Assembly: GCF_900114265.1 (NCBI RefSeq)
Contig: NZ_FPKV01000001.1
Span: 1,364,001 to 1,428,000, forward strand
Length of the DNA: 64,000 nt
Origin: Flaviramulus basaltis
GTDB lineage: Bacteria; Bacteroidota; Bacteroidia; Flavobacteriales; Flavobacteriaceae
Direction of reading: 5' to 3'
The position numbers and the translations under genes were made by a program. Within the stretch, counting starts at the first letter, position 1. Every line of letters begins with the position of its first letter. Below are positions 44,589-54,020 of this stretch, in pieces. The notes beneath the pieces are model-generated. The model did not search any database. It was given only the letters and a program-made list of their open reading frames with translations, and was not told the origin of the DNA.

Positions 44589-45566
44589 GTGAAAATAGTA
44601 GAACAAATAAAGCAACCTATAGCTTATGAAATGGATCTTTTCGAGCAGAAGTTCCAGCTTTCAATGTCTAGTAAAGTAGCTCTACTTAATAGAATTACCC
44701 ATTACATAGTAAATAGAAAAGGAAAACAAATGCGACCAATGTTTGTTTTTTTGGTTGCAAAAATGGTTTCAAATGGTGAGGTTAGCGAGCGTACTTATCG
44801 AGGAGCATCAGTAATTGAACTCATTCACACAGCAACTTTAGTACATGATGACGTTGTAGATGATAGTAATCGTCGTCGTGGATTCTTCTCTGTAAATGCA
44901 CTTTGGAAAAATAAAATAGCGGTTTTAATTGGTGATTATTTACTATCAAAAGGATTACTGTTATCAATTGATAATAATGATTTTGATTTACTGAAAATCA
45001 TTTCAATTGCTGTGCGTGAAATGAGTGAAGGAGAACTTTTGCAAATTGAAAAAGCACGCAAATTAGATATTACCGAAGATGTTTATTATGAAATTATTCG
45101 TCAAAAAACAGCAACTTTAATTGCTGCTTGTTGTAGTTTGGGGGCAGCATCGGTTAAACCAGAATCACAACATGTTGAAGCCATGCGTAAGTTTGGCGAA
45201 CTTATAGGGATGGCATTTCAAATAAAAGATGATTTGTTTGATTATGGTGATGACCAAATAGGTAAGCCTACAGGAATAGATATTAAGGAGCAAAAAATGA
45301 CTTTACCTTTAATTTATGTGCTTAATCAAGCTTCAAAACAAGATAAGAAATGGCTTATTAACTCTATAAAAAACCATAATAAAGATCTCAAAAGAGTTAA
45401 AGAAGTTATTACTTTCGTTAAAGAAAATGGTGGTTTAGATTATGCTATTAATAAAATGAAAGCTTTTCAAGATGAAGCTCTAGAACTTCTAAAAACTTAT
45501 CCAGAATCAAACTATAGAAATTCACTTGAGCTTATGGTTAATTATGTGATTGATAGAAAAAAATAA
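44589..45566 (+). CDS. Polyprenyl (octaprenyl-type) diphosphate synthase
   Basis: This trans-isoprenyl synthase extends allylic diphosphates with isopentenyl diphosphate, probably for the menaquinone side chain. The start is GTG at 44589. The first Asp-rich motif DDVVDD is at 87-92, with RRRG just after. The second is KDDLFDYGDD near residue 213. GKQMRP at the N-terminus completes the site. Product length cannot be determined by eye. It follows rlmN by 9 nt. Confidence 0.93.
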   Translation: MKIVEQIKQPIAYEMDLFEQKFQLSMSSKVALLNRITHYIVNRKGKQMRPMFVFLVAKMVSNGEVSERTYRGASVIELIHTATLVHDDVVDDSNRRRGFFSVNALWKNKIAVLIGDYLLSKGLLLSIDNNDFDLLKIISIAVREMSEGELLQIEKARKLDITEDVYYEIIRQKTATLIAACCSLGAASVKPESQHVEAMRKFGELIGMAFQIKDDLFDYGDDQIGKPTGIDIKEQKMTLPLIYVLNQASKQDKKWLINSIKNHNKDLKRVKEVITFVKENGGLDYAINKMKAFQDEALELLKTYPESNYRNSLELMVNYVIDRKK

Positions 45567-45611
45567 AGTTTTTAAGATAAAGAAAAACGAATTTCACATA
45601 TCAATTAATCC

Positions 45612-45619
45612 TATTTTTG
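45612..45619 (+). promoter_or_regulatory. Promoter -7 box of ctlX
   Basis: TATTTTTG matches TAnnTTTG, 22 nt before the ctlX ATG. No clear TTG lies at the usual upstream distance. Confidence 0.5.
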
Positions 45620-45641
45620 TACCAGATATTACTATAAATAA

Positions 45642-46577
45642 ATGCAACAAACTACAAATACTATTTTAATGATTCGTCCAACAAATTTTAGGATGAACGA
45701 ACAAACGGCAGTTAACAATTACTATCAAAAAATTTTAGATAATATGTTGCCAGAAACGGTTAACATAAAAGCCCAAAAAGAGTTTGATGATTATGTTGAA
45801 AAGCTAAGAAGTATTGGTGTAAATGTAATTGTTGTAAACGATACAAATGAGACCGATACTCCAGATTCTATTTTTCCAAACAATTGGGTTTCGTTTCATG
45901 AAAATGGTAATGTAGGTTTGTATCCTATGTTTGCAGAAAACAGACGCTTGGAGCGAAGGGAAGATGTTTTGGAAACCTTAGAAGAAAATGGTTTTACAAT
46001 TAATAATATTTTTGATTATACAAGTGCTGAAGAGGAAGGCATTTTTCTTGAAGGTACAGGCAGTTTAATTTTAGATAGAGTTAATGGTAAGGCTTATTGT
46101 GCATTATCTCCTAGAGCAGATGAAGATTTGTTTATAGAGTTTTGTGAGGATTTTGAATACACACCTGTAATTTTTACATCAAATCAAACGGTTAATGGAG
46201 TACGAAAAGCCATTTATCATACAAATGTTATGATGTGTTTGGGTGAAACTTTTGCAGTTATTTGTTTAAGTAGTATAGATGATAAAAAAGAACGCAAAAA
46301 CGTAATTTCTCATTTAAAAGAAGATGGAAAAGAGATTATAGATATTACAGAAGCACAGGTGAATAATTTTGCTGGTAATATGTTGCAAGTAAAAGGTGCT
46401 AATGATGTTCGTTATTTAATCATGAGTCAAGCTGCTTATAATTCTTTAACAGATAAACAAGTAAAGACTTTAGAAAAACATACTAAGATACTATCAAGTT
46501 CTTTAGATACTATTGAGGCTTGTGGTGGAGGTAGTGCACGTTGTATGATGGCAGAAGTGTTTTTGCCTAAAGCATAA
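45642..46577 (+). CDS. ctlX: Citrulline utilisation hydrolase CtlX (guanidine-modifying fold)
   Basis: This 311-residue pentein-fold enzyme of the amidinotransferase/arginine deiminase superfamily is proposed to act on citrulline or related ureido compounds. Motifs seen are IFPNNWVSFH, GTGSLILDR, the catalytic His in YHTNVMM, and Cys301 in GGGSARCMMAEVF. The name follows the Bacteroidota family; the reaction has been inferred mainly from context. It ends 6 nt before the end of a convergent histidine kinase gene. Confidence 0.88.
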   Translation: MQQTTNTILMIRPTNFRMNEQTAVNNYYQKILDNMLPETVNIKAQKEFDDYVEKLRSIGVNVIVVNDTNETDTPDSIFPNNWVSFHENGNVGLYPMFAENRRLERREDVLETLEENGFTINNIFDYTSAEEEGIFLEGTGSLILDRVNGKAYCALSPRADEDLFIEFCEDFEYTPVIFTSNQTVNGVRKAIYHTNVMMCLGETFAVICLSSIDDKKERKNVISHLKEDGKEIIDITEAQVNNFAGNMLQVKGANDVRYLIMSQAAYNSLTDKQVKTLEKHTKILSSSLDTIEACGGGSARCMMAEVFLPKA

Positions 46578-46583
46578 AAACGA

Positions 46584-48653
46584 TTAAGATGGTTTAGATT
46601 TTGGTAATTGTACATAAAATGTACTTCCCTTACCTAGAGTGCTTTCAACCCAAATTTTACCATTATTAAGTTCAACTAATTCTTTACAAATAGAAAGACC
46701 TAAACCAGTGCCTTTTTCGTTATTGGTTCCAACAGTTGTGTAGGAAGTGTTTTTAAATAATTTTTCGATATTCTCTTTTGATATTCCAATACCAGTATCT
46801 GAAACACTAATAATGCAGCTACCATTACTAATATGATTAGATACGGTTATGGTGTCTCCATTTTTACTAAATTTTAATGCATTAGCCAGTAGATTTTGAA
46901 TAACTATTTCAAACATGCTTCTATCTGCATAAGCAAAGTCTCTTAATGAATGATCAACCAAGTTGATGCCTTTATTTTCCATGCGTTGTTCAACAAGTTT
47001 TACTTTGTCTTCAAAAACCTCTTGAACATCAAATAAACTAGGTTTAGGCTCTAACGATTGCATTTGAGATTTAGACCAATTAAGTAAATTAAACAATAAC
47101 AATGATGCGTTATTAGCATTTTCACTTAACTCAGGAATTAAGTTATCAAATTCTTCTCTAGATAAAGAGCCGTCTTTTAATAAATCTATAAAGCCATTAA
47201 TAGAGGAAAGAGAGTCTTTTAAATCGTGAGATACAATAGAGAATAGTTTGTCTTTAACATTATTTACATTTTCAAGGTGTTTGGTTTGTTCTAAAAATGC
47301 CTCGTTTTGTAATTCAATTTTAATGTTTTTTTCTTCTAATTCTTGTGTGTATTTAATATTGTTATTCCGTTTTAAATAAATTAAAATTAAAAACGTAGAT
47401 ACTATGGCAAGGGCAGCTAGTAATGCATAAAAAATTAATTTGAATTTATTATACTTTTCGTCTGTTTCAAGCGTGCTGTATATTTTGGTTTGTTCAGTGG
47501 TATTATTAGCTATGGGCTTATCAAAATTTGGGTTTAATTCAAGTTGTTTTGAATCAATAGTAGTTGAATTCACAGAAGACATCTGGCTTCTTTTGAGACT
47601 ATTGTTTAACTCATAATACTCTCTTTGCCATACAAAAGCTTTGTCAAACCGTTCTCTTGTAGAGTCTAAAGTTTTTAACAGTTTATAATGCTTAAGTAGC
47701 TCTATTTTATTATCAATACTCTTAGCAATATCACCAGCTTCAAGTAGTTGCTTTTCGGCTAAAACCAATCGATTTTGTCTTAAGTTTAAATCGCCCAAGT
47801 TATTTAAGGCTATTAATAAATTGGCTTTGTTCTTATTACGGATGTTTATATTATAACCTTGTACTAAATATTTTGAGGCTTTTTCATAATCGTTAAATTT
47901 TAAATATTCGCCACCTAATTTTGATAATACGTATCCACGAATTGAATCGTTTTTAGATTCACTACTTCCTAAAACTTTTTCATAAAATTCAATAGCTTTT
48001 CTATATTCCTTTTTCTCTGAGTAAAGTTCAGCTAACTTACTATTAGATTCATTAATCCCTTTAGTATCATGCAACTGTTCTTGTGTTTCTAGTGCTTTTG
48101 TATAAAACTCTATAGCTTTATCATTTGCATTAACATTATAATAGGCTTTAGCTAAGTTGCTGTAAGCTAAATTAAGATCTTTAACTAGGTTTCTGTTTTC
48201 TAATTCTTCAATAGCAGCAAGTGAGAATTGTAAACCTTTTGCATAGTTACCTCGTTTTATCTCTATTAAACCAATACTATTATTAACTCTAGCAGTGCTT
48301 AAAGTGTCTTTTAATGTTTTAAATAATCTTTTAGATTTTTCATAGCCACTTATTGCGTTTATGTAATCTCCTTTTTGAGCGTAAATTAGTGATTTGTAAT
48401 AAGTGATTTTAGCAATGCCTTTACTGTAGTTAATACTGTTAGATAACTTTTCACTTTCAATAATATATTTTAGAGCTCTATCATATTCATTGGTGTCGTA
48501 AAGCGATTTTATAAGTTTTAGGGAGGTTTCTATTTTAGAGGAATCCTTTTCTTGAAACGCAAGTTCTATGGCGAGACTGTCTATTTCATTAGTTTGCGAG
48601 AAACAAATAAATGTATATAAACATAATATAATTAAGATAATTATTCTCCTCAT
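46584..48653 (-). CDS. TPR-containing sensor histidine kinase
   Basis: The 689-residue product starts with a signal peptide (CFSQ). About eight TPR-like repeats follow to ~residue 330 (for example AKAYYNVNANDKAIEFYTKALETQ), presumably periplasmic. A membrane helix is near 405-427, followed by a short coiled coil. The kinase core has H-box SHDLKDSLSSING, N-box NLLANALKFS, G1 DTGIGIS and G2 KGTGLGLSI. It would phosphorylate a response regulator that is not encoded nearby, so it is an orphan. A 12-bp inverted repeat lies just upstream of its start. Confidence 0.92.
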   Translation of the reverse strand: MRRIIILIILCLYTFICFSQTNEIDSLAIELAFQEKDSSKIETSLKLIKSLYDTNEYDRALKYIIESEKLSNSINYSKGIAKITYYKSLIYAQKGDYINAISGYEKSKRLFKTLKDTLSTARVNNSIGLIEIKRGNYAKGLQFSLAAIEELENRNLVKDLNLAYSNLAKAYYNVNANDKAIEFYTKALETQEQLHDTKGINESNSKLAELYSEKKEYRKAIEFYEKVLGSSESKNDSIRGYVLSKLGGEYLKFNDYEKASKYLVQGYNINIRNKNKANLLIALNNLGDLNLRQNRLVLAEKQLLEAGDIAKSIDNKIELLKHYKLLKTLDSTRERFDKAFVWQREYYELNNSLKRSQMSSVNSTTIDSKQLELNPNFDKPIANNTTEQTKIYSTLETDEKYNKFKLIFYALLAALAIVSTFLILIYLKRNNNIKYTQELEEKNIKIELQNEAFLEQTKHLENVNNVKDKLFSIVSHDLKDSLSSINGFIDLLKDGSLSREEFDNLIPELSENANNASLLLFNLLNWSKSQMQSLEPKPSLFDVQEVFEDKVKLVEQRMENKGINLVDHSLRDFAYADRSMFEIVIQNLLANALKFSKNGDTITVSNHISNGSCIISVSDTGIGISKENIEKLFKNTSYTTVGTNNEKGTGLGLSICKELVELNNGKIWVESTLGKGSTFYVQLPKSKPS

Positions 48654-49067
48654 AAAACATTATAAATTACAACTGAATAATTAAAGGGTCTTAAATTTGA
48701 GGGAAAATAAGAATACTTTATTAAGTTGTAATTTAGTTGATTAGTTTTAAATATTGTCCAAATTAATGGGTCTTTAATAGCTTTACCTCACAAAAATTGG
48801 AAAAAGGAGTATTAAAATCTAATTTCTGCGTTTTAATACCAATAAATTAGATGAAAGGGGTACTGAAAAATAGCTTAAAAATCGACGAATAGATAAACGG
48901 CAAGAATCATAGAAAAAGAGCATTTTATCGGTGAAATACATGCTGATTTTTATTGCTTTAGGGAATTTTATTAAAAACGAGAATTTTAATATTTATTAGT
49001 TCATAATAAGCTTGCTTTAAGAATATCAAGCATTTTTGTTATTACTAGAAAAACTTAAAAAACTTAC
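48654..49067. other. Long non-coding stretch between histidine kinase and argS
   Basis: No credible gene was seen. The stretch contains a perfect 12-bp inverted repeat (48663-48674 with 48724-48735), placed in the probable 5' region of the histidine kinase transcript. There are two near-copies of the pattern ATTAAnGGGTCTTnAA (about 48680-48696 and 48762-48778), and a 9-bp hairpin (48809-48817 with 48831-48839). These could be operators or RNA structure. Confidence 0.5.
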
Positions 49068-49075
49068 TATCTTTG
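49068..49075 (+). promoter_or_regulatory. Promoter -7 box of argS
   Basis: TATCTTTG fits TAnnTTTG exactly and ends 21 nt before the argS ATG. The nearest clean TTG upstream (49036-49038) is 29 nt away, longer than usual. Confidence 0.6.
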
Positions 49076-49096
49076 CACGCTCATAATACCATAAAA

Positions 49097-50881
49097 ATGA
49101 ATCTTCAAGATACCTTATCAAATAATGTAAAACAGGCAGTAAAATCTAATTATAATGTAGAATTAGAAACTGTAGAATTTCAAGCTACAAGAAAAGAATT
49201 TGCAGGAGATATTACGGTTGTTATTTTTCCTATGTTACGTTTTGTTAAAGGTAATCCTGTACAAATTGGTGAAACTATTGGGAAGTATTTAGTTGAAAAT
49301 GTTACTGAGGTTGATGCTTTTAATGTGGTAAAAGGCTTTTTAAATATTGAAATAAGCGATTCATATTACCTTGATTTTTTTAATGGTGTGAAAAATGATA
49401 AAACTTATGGTTTTGTTTCGCCAACAGTAAATGAAAAAGCCATTATGGTTGAATATTCATCACCAAACACAAACAAACCTTTGCATTTAGGGCATGTTAG
49501 AAATAATCTTTTAGGTTATAGTGTTGCTGAAATTATAAAAGCATCTGGTAAAAAAGTTTACAAAACTCAAATTATAAACGATAGAGGTATTCATATTTGT
49601 AAAAGTATGTTGGCATGGAAGCGTTTTGGAAATGAAGAAACACCCGAAAACACAGGTTTAAAAGGTGATAAATTGGTTGGGAATTATTATGTGAAGTTTG
49701 ACCAAGAATATAAAAAAGAAATTCAAGATTTAATTTCAAAAGGACAAACGGAAGAAGAAGCAAAAAAGAATGCTCCTATTTTACTAGAGGCTCAAAACAT
49801 GCTTTTAAAATGGGAAGCTGGTGATGACGAAACTGTTGCACTTTGGGAAAAAATGAACGGTTGGGTTTACGAAGGCTTTAATGTAACTTATAAAAATTTA
49901 GGTGTCGATTTTGACACACTTTATTATGAAAGTAATACCTACTTATTAGGAAAAGAATTTGTTGCCGAAGGATTAAAATCTGGTGTTTTTGTAAAAGAAG
50001 ATGACGGTTCAGTTTGGTGCGATTTAACCGAAGACGGGTTAGATAAAAAAATAGTGCAACGTGCTGATGGTACCGCTGTTTATATGACTCAAGATATTGG
50101 GACAGCGATACAACGTATTAAAGATTTTCCAGATGTTGGCGGAATGGTTTATACCGTAGGTAATGAGCAAGATTATCACTTTCAAGTGTTGTTTTTAATT
50201 CTGAAAAAACTTGGTTTTGATTGGGCAAAAAATCTATATCATTTAAGTTATGGTATGGTAGATTTACCAAGCGGAAAAATGAAAAGTCGAGAAGGTACTG
50301 TTGTTGATGCAGACGATTTAATTGATGATATGGCAACTACTGCCGAAGAAATATCAGAAGAATTAGGTAAACTTGATGGCTATTCAAAAGAGGAGAAAAA
50401 AGTACTTTTTAAAACGATTGGCTTAGGTGCTTTAAAATATCATATCCTAAAAGTAGACCCTAAAAAACGAATTTTATTCGACCCAAAAGAATCTATCGAT
50501 TTTCAAGGTAATACAGGACCTTTTATACAGTATACCTACGCTAGAATTCAGTCTATTTTAAGAAAAGCAGATTTAGATGCAAATAGCAAATTAAATGTAG
50601 TTGATATTGAACTTCACCCGAAAGAAAAAGAACTAATCAAGCAAATTCAGTTATTTCCAGAAGTAGTTCAAAATGCTGCTGAAAATCATAGTCCTGCTTT
50701 AATTGCTAATTATACTTACGATTTGGTTAAGGAATTCAATTCTTTTTATCAAAATGTATCTATTTTAGGAGCAGATAACGATACCGAAAAAGCGCTTAGA
50801 GTTCAACTTTCAAATATGGTTGCTAATATCATAAAAAACAGTTTTAGCTTATTAGGAATTCAGGTTCCTGAGCGTATGTAA
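49097..50881 (+). CDS. argS: Arginyl-tRNA synthetase
   Basis: This class I synthetase of 594 residues from ATG 49097 charges tRNA-Arg. The N-terminal Add-1 domain is followed by SSPNTNKPLHLGHVRNN (the HLGH form of HIGH), a Rossmann core, LPSGKMKSREGTVV (KMSK region) and the helical anticodon-binding domain. An upstream TTG at 49073 lies within the promoter box, so it is rejected as the start. Expression is likely from the box at 49068. Confidence 0.96.
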   Translation: MNLQDTLSNNVKQAVKSNYNVELETVEFQATRKEFAGDITVVIFPMLRFVKGNPVQIGETIGKYLVENVTEVDAFNVVKGFLNIEISDSYYLDFFNGVKNDKTYGFVSPTVNEKAIMVEYSSPNTNKPLHLGHVRNNLLGYSVAEIIKASGKKVYKTQIINDRGIHICKSMLAWKRFGNEETPENTGLKGDKLVGNYYVKFDQEYKKEIQDLISKGQTEEEAKKNAPILLEAQNMLLKWEAGDDETVALWEKMNGWVYEGFNVTYKNLGVDFDTLYYESNTYLLGKEFVAEGLKSGVFVKEDDGSVWCDLTEDGLDKKIVQRADGTAVYMTQDIGTAIQRIKDFPDVGGMVYTVGNEQDYHFQVLFLILKKLGFDWAKNLYHLSYGMVDLPSGKMKSREGTVVDADDLIDDMATTAEEISEELGKLDGYSKEEKKVLFKTIGLGALKYHILKVDPKKRILFDPKESIDFQGNTGPFIQYTYARIQSILRKADLDANSKLNVVDIELHPKEKELIKQIQLFPEVVQNAAENHSPALIANYTYDLVKEFNSFYQNVSILGADNDTEKALRVQLSNMVANIIKNSFSLLGIQVPERM

Positions 50882-50949
50882 TTTTCAATTTGTAATTTAT
50901 GTTTTTCTAATAATTTATTGAAGCCCTTCTTTTTGTATAAAATGATACC

Positions 50950-50968
50950 TTATATTTATAAAATATAA
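50950..50968. promoter_or_regulatory. AT-rich palindrome upstream of glycosidase gene
   Basis: TTATATTT-ATA-AAATATAA is a perfect 8-bp inverted repeat, 18 nt before the ATG at 50987. It could be an operator for the sugar locus, perhaps for the AraC protein nearby. Its all-AT content makes chance occurrence likely. Confidence 0.25.
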
Positions 50969-50986
50969 AGGTTATTGTATATTAAA

Positions 50987-52654
50987 ATGAAGATTATCCT
51001 ACGGATAAAACATTACGCTACTTTACTCATACTTTTGGTTTCTTTTTCTACATTCTCGCAGGAAAAAGAAGTTCCAGAAACCACGGTTATATTCAACTCT
51101 ACAGACACATCTCTAAAAAAATTATATGATAGAGCCGAAAAGTTAGCACAACAAAACATTGTGTATTACGGAGATAGAAATGTATTAATTGAAGGTGCTG
51201 AATATACCAGTGTTTGGTTAGAAACGCAGCCAATGGGCGGTTATATGTATGCCAAACGTAATTTGGAAATTGCTAAAAATAACATCAATATTTTTATAGA
51301 TAATCAAAGAGATGATGGACGATTACCTGGTGTAATATATAAAAAAAACGAAAAAACAAATCCTAATTATGCGCAATTTCAAGGGTTGTATTTTGCAATG
51401 CCAGCTTTTGAAATGTACTATTTATTAAATAAAGATTTGATTTACTTAAATAGGGTTTATAATGCTTTAGAAAAATTCGATAATTACTTATGGAAAACCC
51501 GAGATTCAGATAATAACGCATGTTTAGAAACTTGGTGTGTTTATGATAATGGAGAAGATGGTAGTGTAAGATTTAATGATTTTCCAAAAGCTTGGTCGTT
51601 TGATTTTCCTCCGAGTAAAGAAGCAGCCTCTAAGCTTTCAAAAGAAGCATTAAAATTACATTGTAAAGAAGATTTTTACGATAATACAATAGAAATGACA
51701 GTTCCCATAGAATCGATGGATGTGATGTCTTATTCTTATTCATGTAGAGATGTTTTAGCTTTAATCTCAAAAGAACTTAATAATGGTAAAGCACAATTTT
51801 GGAGAAAGAAAGCTAATAAGGTGCAGGCAAAAATTAAAAGCTATTTATGGGATAATGATAAGCTTGCTTGTTATGACAAGGATAAAAACAATGAAACCAT
51901 GCCTGTTTTGCTTCATAATAATTTACGTTGCATGTATTTGGGGAGTTTTGATGAGCAAATGGCAAACGATTTTATTAGACATCATCTTATGAACCCTGAT
52001 GAGTTTTGGACACCAATGCCATTACCTTCTATTGCTGCAAATGATCCTTCATTTAAAAACATTTCGGGGAATAATTGGAGCGGACAACCACAAGGGCTAA
52101 CCTATCAAAGGTCTATAAGAGCGTTGGAAAACTATGATCATTATGCAGAATTGACTCTTATTGGTCAAAAATTTATAAATGTTTTAAAAGATTCTCAAAA
52201 ATTTACGCAACAGTTTGATCCTTTTAAAGCAACGACTAACAATTCAAAAGATGGATACGGACCAACTATTTTAGCAACTCTTGAGTTTATTTCAAGATTT
52301 TATGGTGTTCATATTACACAAGACAAAATTTATTGGTCTTGTTTAGATGATAATTTCGAATATGATTACACTCAAAAATGGAATGGGTTTGACTATAAAC
52401 TACAAACAAAAGGCGATACCGTTTTTTGTTCAATTAATGGAGAGTTAATTTTTTCTTTTTCAAAAGGAGCGAGAGTTGTAACAAATTTGGTTGGGGAATT
52501 AATAGAAGTTGTTGGTATTGATGTGGAAGAAAAATCATTTCAATATAAAAAAGATAATAAATATTTTTTCTTATTAAAACCTAATAGCATTTATAAAATG
52601 AAGAATGATAAAGCGTTTGAGGAATCTAGTTCGGTCGGATTTTATCATAATTAA
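50987..52654 (+). CDS. Secreted glycoside hydrolase, (alpha/alpha)6 barrel, trehalase/GH63-like
   Basis: The signal peptide ends STFSQ (ATG 50987). The body is a helical toroid resembling the MGH1/GH63-like glycosidases: MGGYMYAKRNLEIAKNNINIFIDNQRDDGRLPG, the central FYDNTIEMTVPIESMDVMSYSYSCRDVLA block, and SGNNWSGQPQGLTYQR. A C-terminal beta domain follows (~460-555). It is probably periplasmic and cleaves an oligosaccharide. It is paired with a GH28-like gene starting 10 nt after its stop, suggesting a small pectin- or rhamnose-type polysaccharide locus. Specificity is unknown. Confidence 0.75.
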   Translation: MKIILRIKHYATLLILLVSFSTFSQEKEVPETTVIFNSTDTSLKKLYDRAEKLAQQNIVYYGDRNVLIEGAEYTSVWLETQPMGGYMYAKRNLEIAKNNINIFIDNQRDDGRLPGVIYKKNEKTNPNYAQFQGLYFAMPAFEMYYLLNKDLIYLNRVYNALEKFDNYLWKTRDSDNNACLETWCVYDNGEDGSVRFNDFPKAWSFDFPPSKEAASKLSKEALKLHCKEDFYDNTIEMTVPIESMDVMSYSYSCRDVLALISKELNNGKAQFWRKKANKVQAKIKSYLWDNDKLACYDKDKNNETMPVLLHNNLRCMYLGSFDEQMANDFIRHHLMNPDEFWTPMPLPSIAANDPSFKNISGNNWSGQPQGLTYQRSIRALENYDHYAELTLIGQKFINVLKDSQKFTQQFDPFKATTNNSKDGYGPTILATLEFISRFYGVHITQDKIYWSCLDDNFEYDYTQKWNGFDYKLQTKGDTVFCSINGELIFSFSKGARVVTNLVGELIEVVGIDVEEKSFQYKKDNKYFFLLKPNSIYKMKNDKAFEESSSVGFYHN

Positions 52655-52664
52655 TCGTAAGCTT

Positions 52665-54020
52665 ATGAAGACATGTTTTCTATTAATTTTAATACCTTTT
52701 TTTCTACAATGTGCTACTTCAGAAAAACAGGCAATCACATATAATGTCTATGATTATGGAGCAAAAGGAGACGGCATTACTAATGATCAAGAAGCTATTC
52801 AAAAAGCTATAGATGTCTGCAAAGATTCTGGAGGAACAGTATTGTTTTCAAAAGGCATTTTTTTAACAGGGCAATTATTGCTTGGTAATAATATGACTTT
52901 GAAAATTGATAGCACAGCTGTAATTAAGGGAATACAATCAGATTCTGAAACAGCATATCCGCACCACATGATTGAAACTAAGTTCCCAAACCGTATGCTA
53001 CAAGATTGCCAACGACGATTAATTTACGGGAATCATGTGAGAAATGTAACCATTACAGGTAAAGGTAAAATTGATGGACAAGGAGATTATGAACCTTGGA
53101 TGAATGTTAAAGAACTAGGAACCGAAAAAGATAGACCTTCTATTTTAGCATTTGTTGGGTCTAAAAATATAACAGTTTCAGATATTACAATGGTTGATCC
53201 TGCTTGTTGGACTCAGGTTTATATTGAGTCGGATAGTATTAACATTCGTAATATAAAAGTGCATACGGGTAACCTAACACCAAACCGAGACGGCATTGAT
53301 ATTGTAGATTGCCATAAGGTTTTAATTGAAGATTGTGATATCAAATCTGAAGATGATGGTATTTGTTTTAAAAGCGGAAGCGAATATGGTTGTAAAGATG
53401 TTGTAGTGCGTAATTGTATTATTGATAAATTGAATGTTAATGCTGGTAATTGTTTTAAGTTGGGAACAGATGGTTTAGGAAGTTTTATTAATTTTGAAGT
53501 TTCTGGGTTAACGTTAAAAAATGCCTATCAAAATTCGGCTTTAGTTATCGAGTCTATGGATGGAGCAGTGATTGATAATATACTTATTAGAGATTGTGAA
53601 ATAACCAATTCTGGGCAAGCCATTTTTATGCTTTTGGCTGATAGAAAACGAACTGTTCCAGGAAGAAAATCTCGAATAGGAAGTATTTCGAATATCTATT
53701 TTAAAAATATTAGAGGTAAGGGATTTACCCAAGAATACCCATCTATAATAACAGGGATTTCTGGTCATCATATTCAAAATGTGACATTCGAAAATTTAAA
53801 CTTTCAACTAAAAGGAGGCATTAACACCACAAACCAAACGGTAATGGAATATGATGGTAAATACCCTGAAGGAAGCAAATTTGGAAATACAAACGCTCAT
53901 GCCTTTTTTATAAGACATACCGATAACGTGGATTTTATTAATTGTAAGTTTTCTACAGAATTGCCAGATTCTCGACCGTGGCTTATGCAAGAAAATGTTA
54001 GATTGGTTAATATTAATTGA
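52665..54020 (+). CDS. GH28-like right-handed beta-helix lipoprotein
   Basis: The lipoprotein signal has its lipobox cysteine at residue 16 (FFLQC). The pectinase-type start motif YNVYDYGAKGDGITNDQEAIQKAID is followed by parallel beta-helix coils. Of the GH28 catalytic motifs, N-x-D (PNRDGIDIV) and DD (SEDDGICFKS) are present. The GHG histidine (here AGNCFKLGT) and the RIK motif (here SALVIES) are not. It belongs to the divergent GH28-like group and may act on rhamnogalacturonan-type or other substrates. ATG 52665 is preferred over a 5' overlap start at 52605. Confidence 0.82.
   Translation: MKTCFLLILIPFFLQCATSEKQAITYNVYDYGAKGDGITNDQEAIQKAIDVCKDSGGTVLFSKGIFLTGQLLLGNNMTLKIDSTAVIKGIQSDSETAYPHHMIETKFPNRMLQDCQRRLIYGNHVRNVTITGKGKIDGQGDYEPWMNVKELGTEKDRPSILAFVGSKNITVSDITMVDPACWTQVYIESDSINIRNIKVHTGNLTPNRDGIDIVDCHKVLIEDCDIKSEDDGICFKSGSEYGCKDVVVRNCIIDKLNVNAGNCFKLGTDGLGSFINFEVSGLTLKNAYQNSALVIESMDGAVIDNILIRDCEITNSGQAIFMLLADRKRTVPGRKSRIGSISNIYFKNIRGKGFTQEYPSIITGISGHHIQNVTFENLNFQLKGGINTTNQTVMEYDGKYPEGSKFGNTNAHAFFIRHTDNVDFINCKFSTELPDSRPWLMQENVRLVNIN

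Noticed and set aside
49073-49096. TTG start of argS eight codons upstream
   Set aside because: That TTG is part of the TATCTTTG promoter box and would lie upstream of or at the transcription start.
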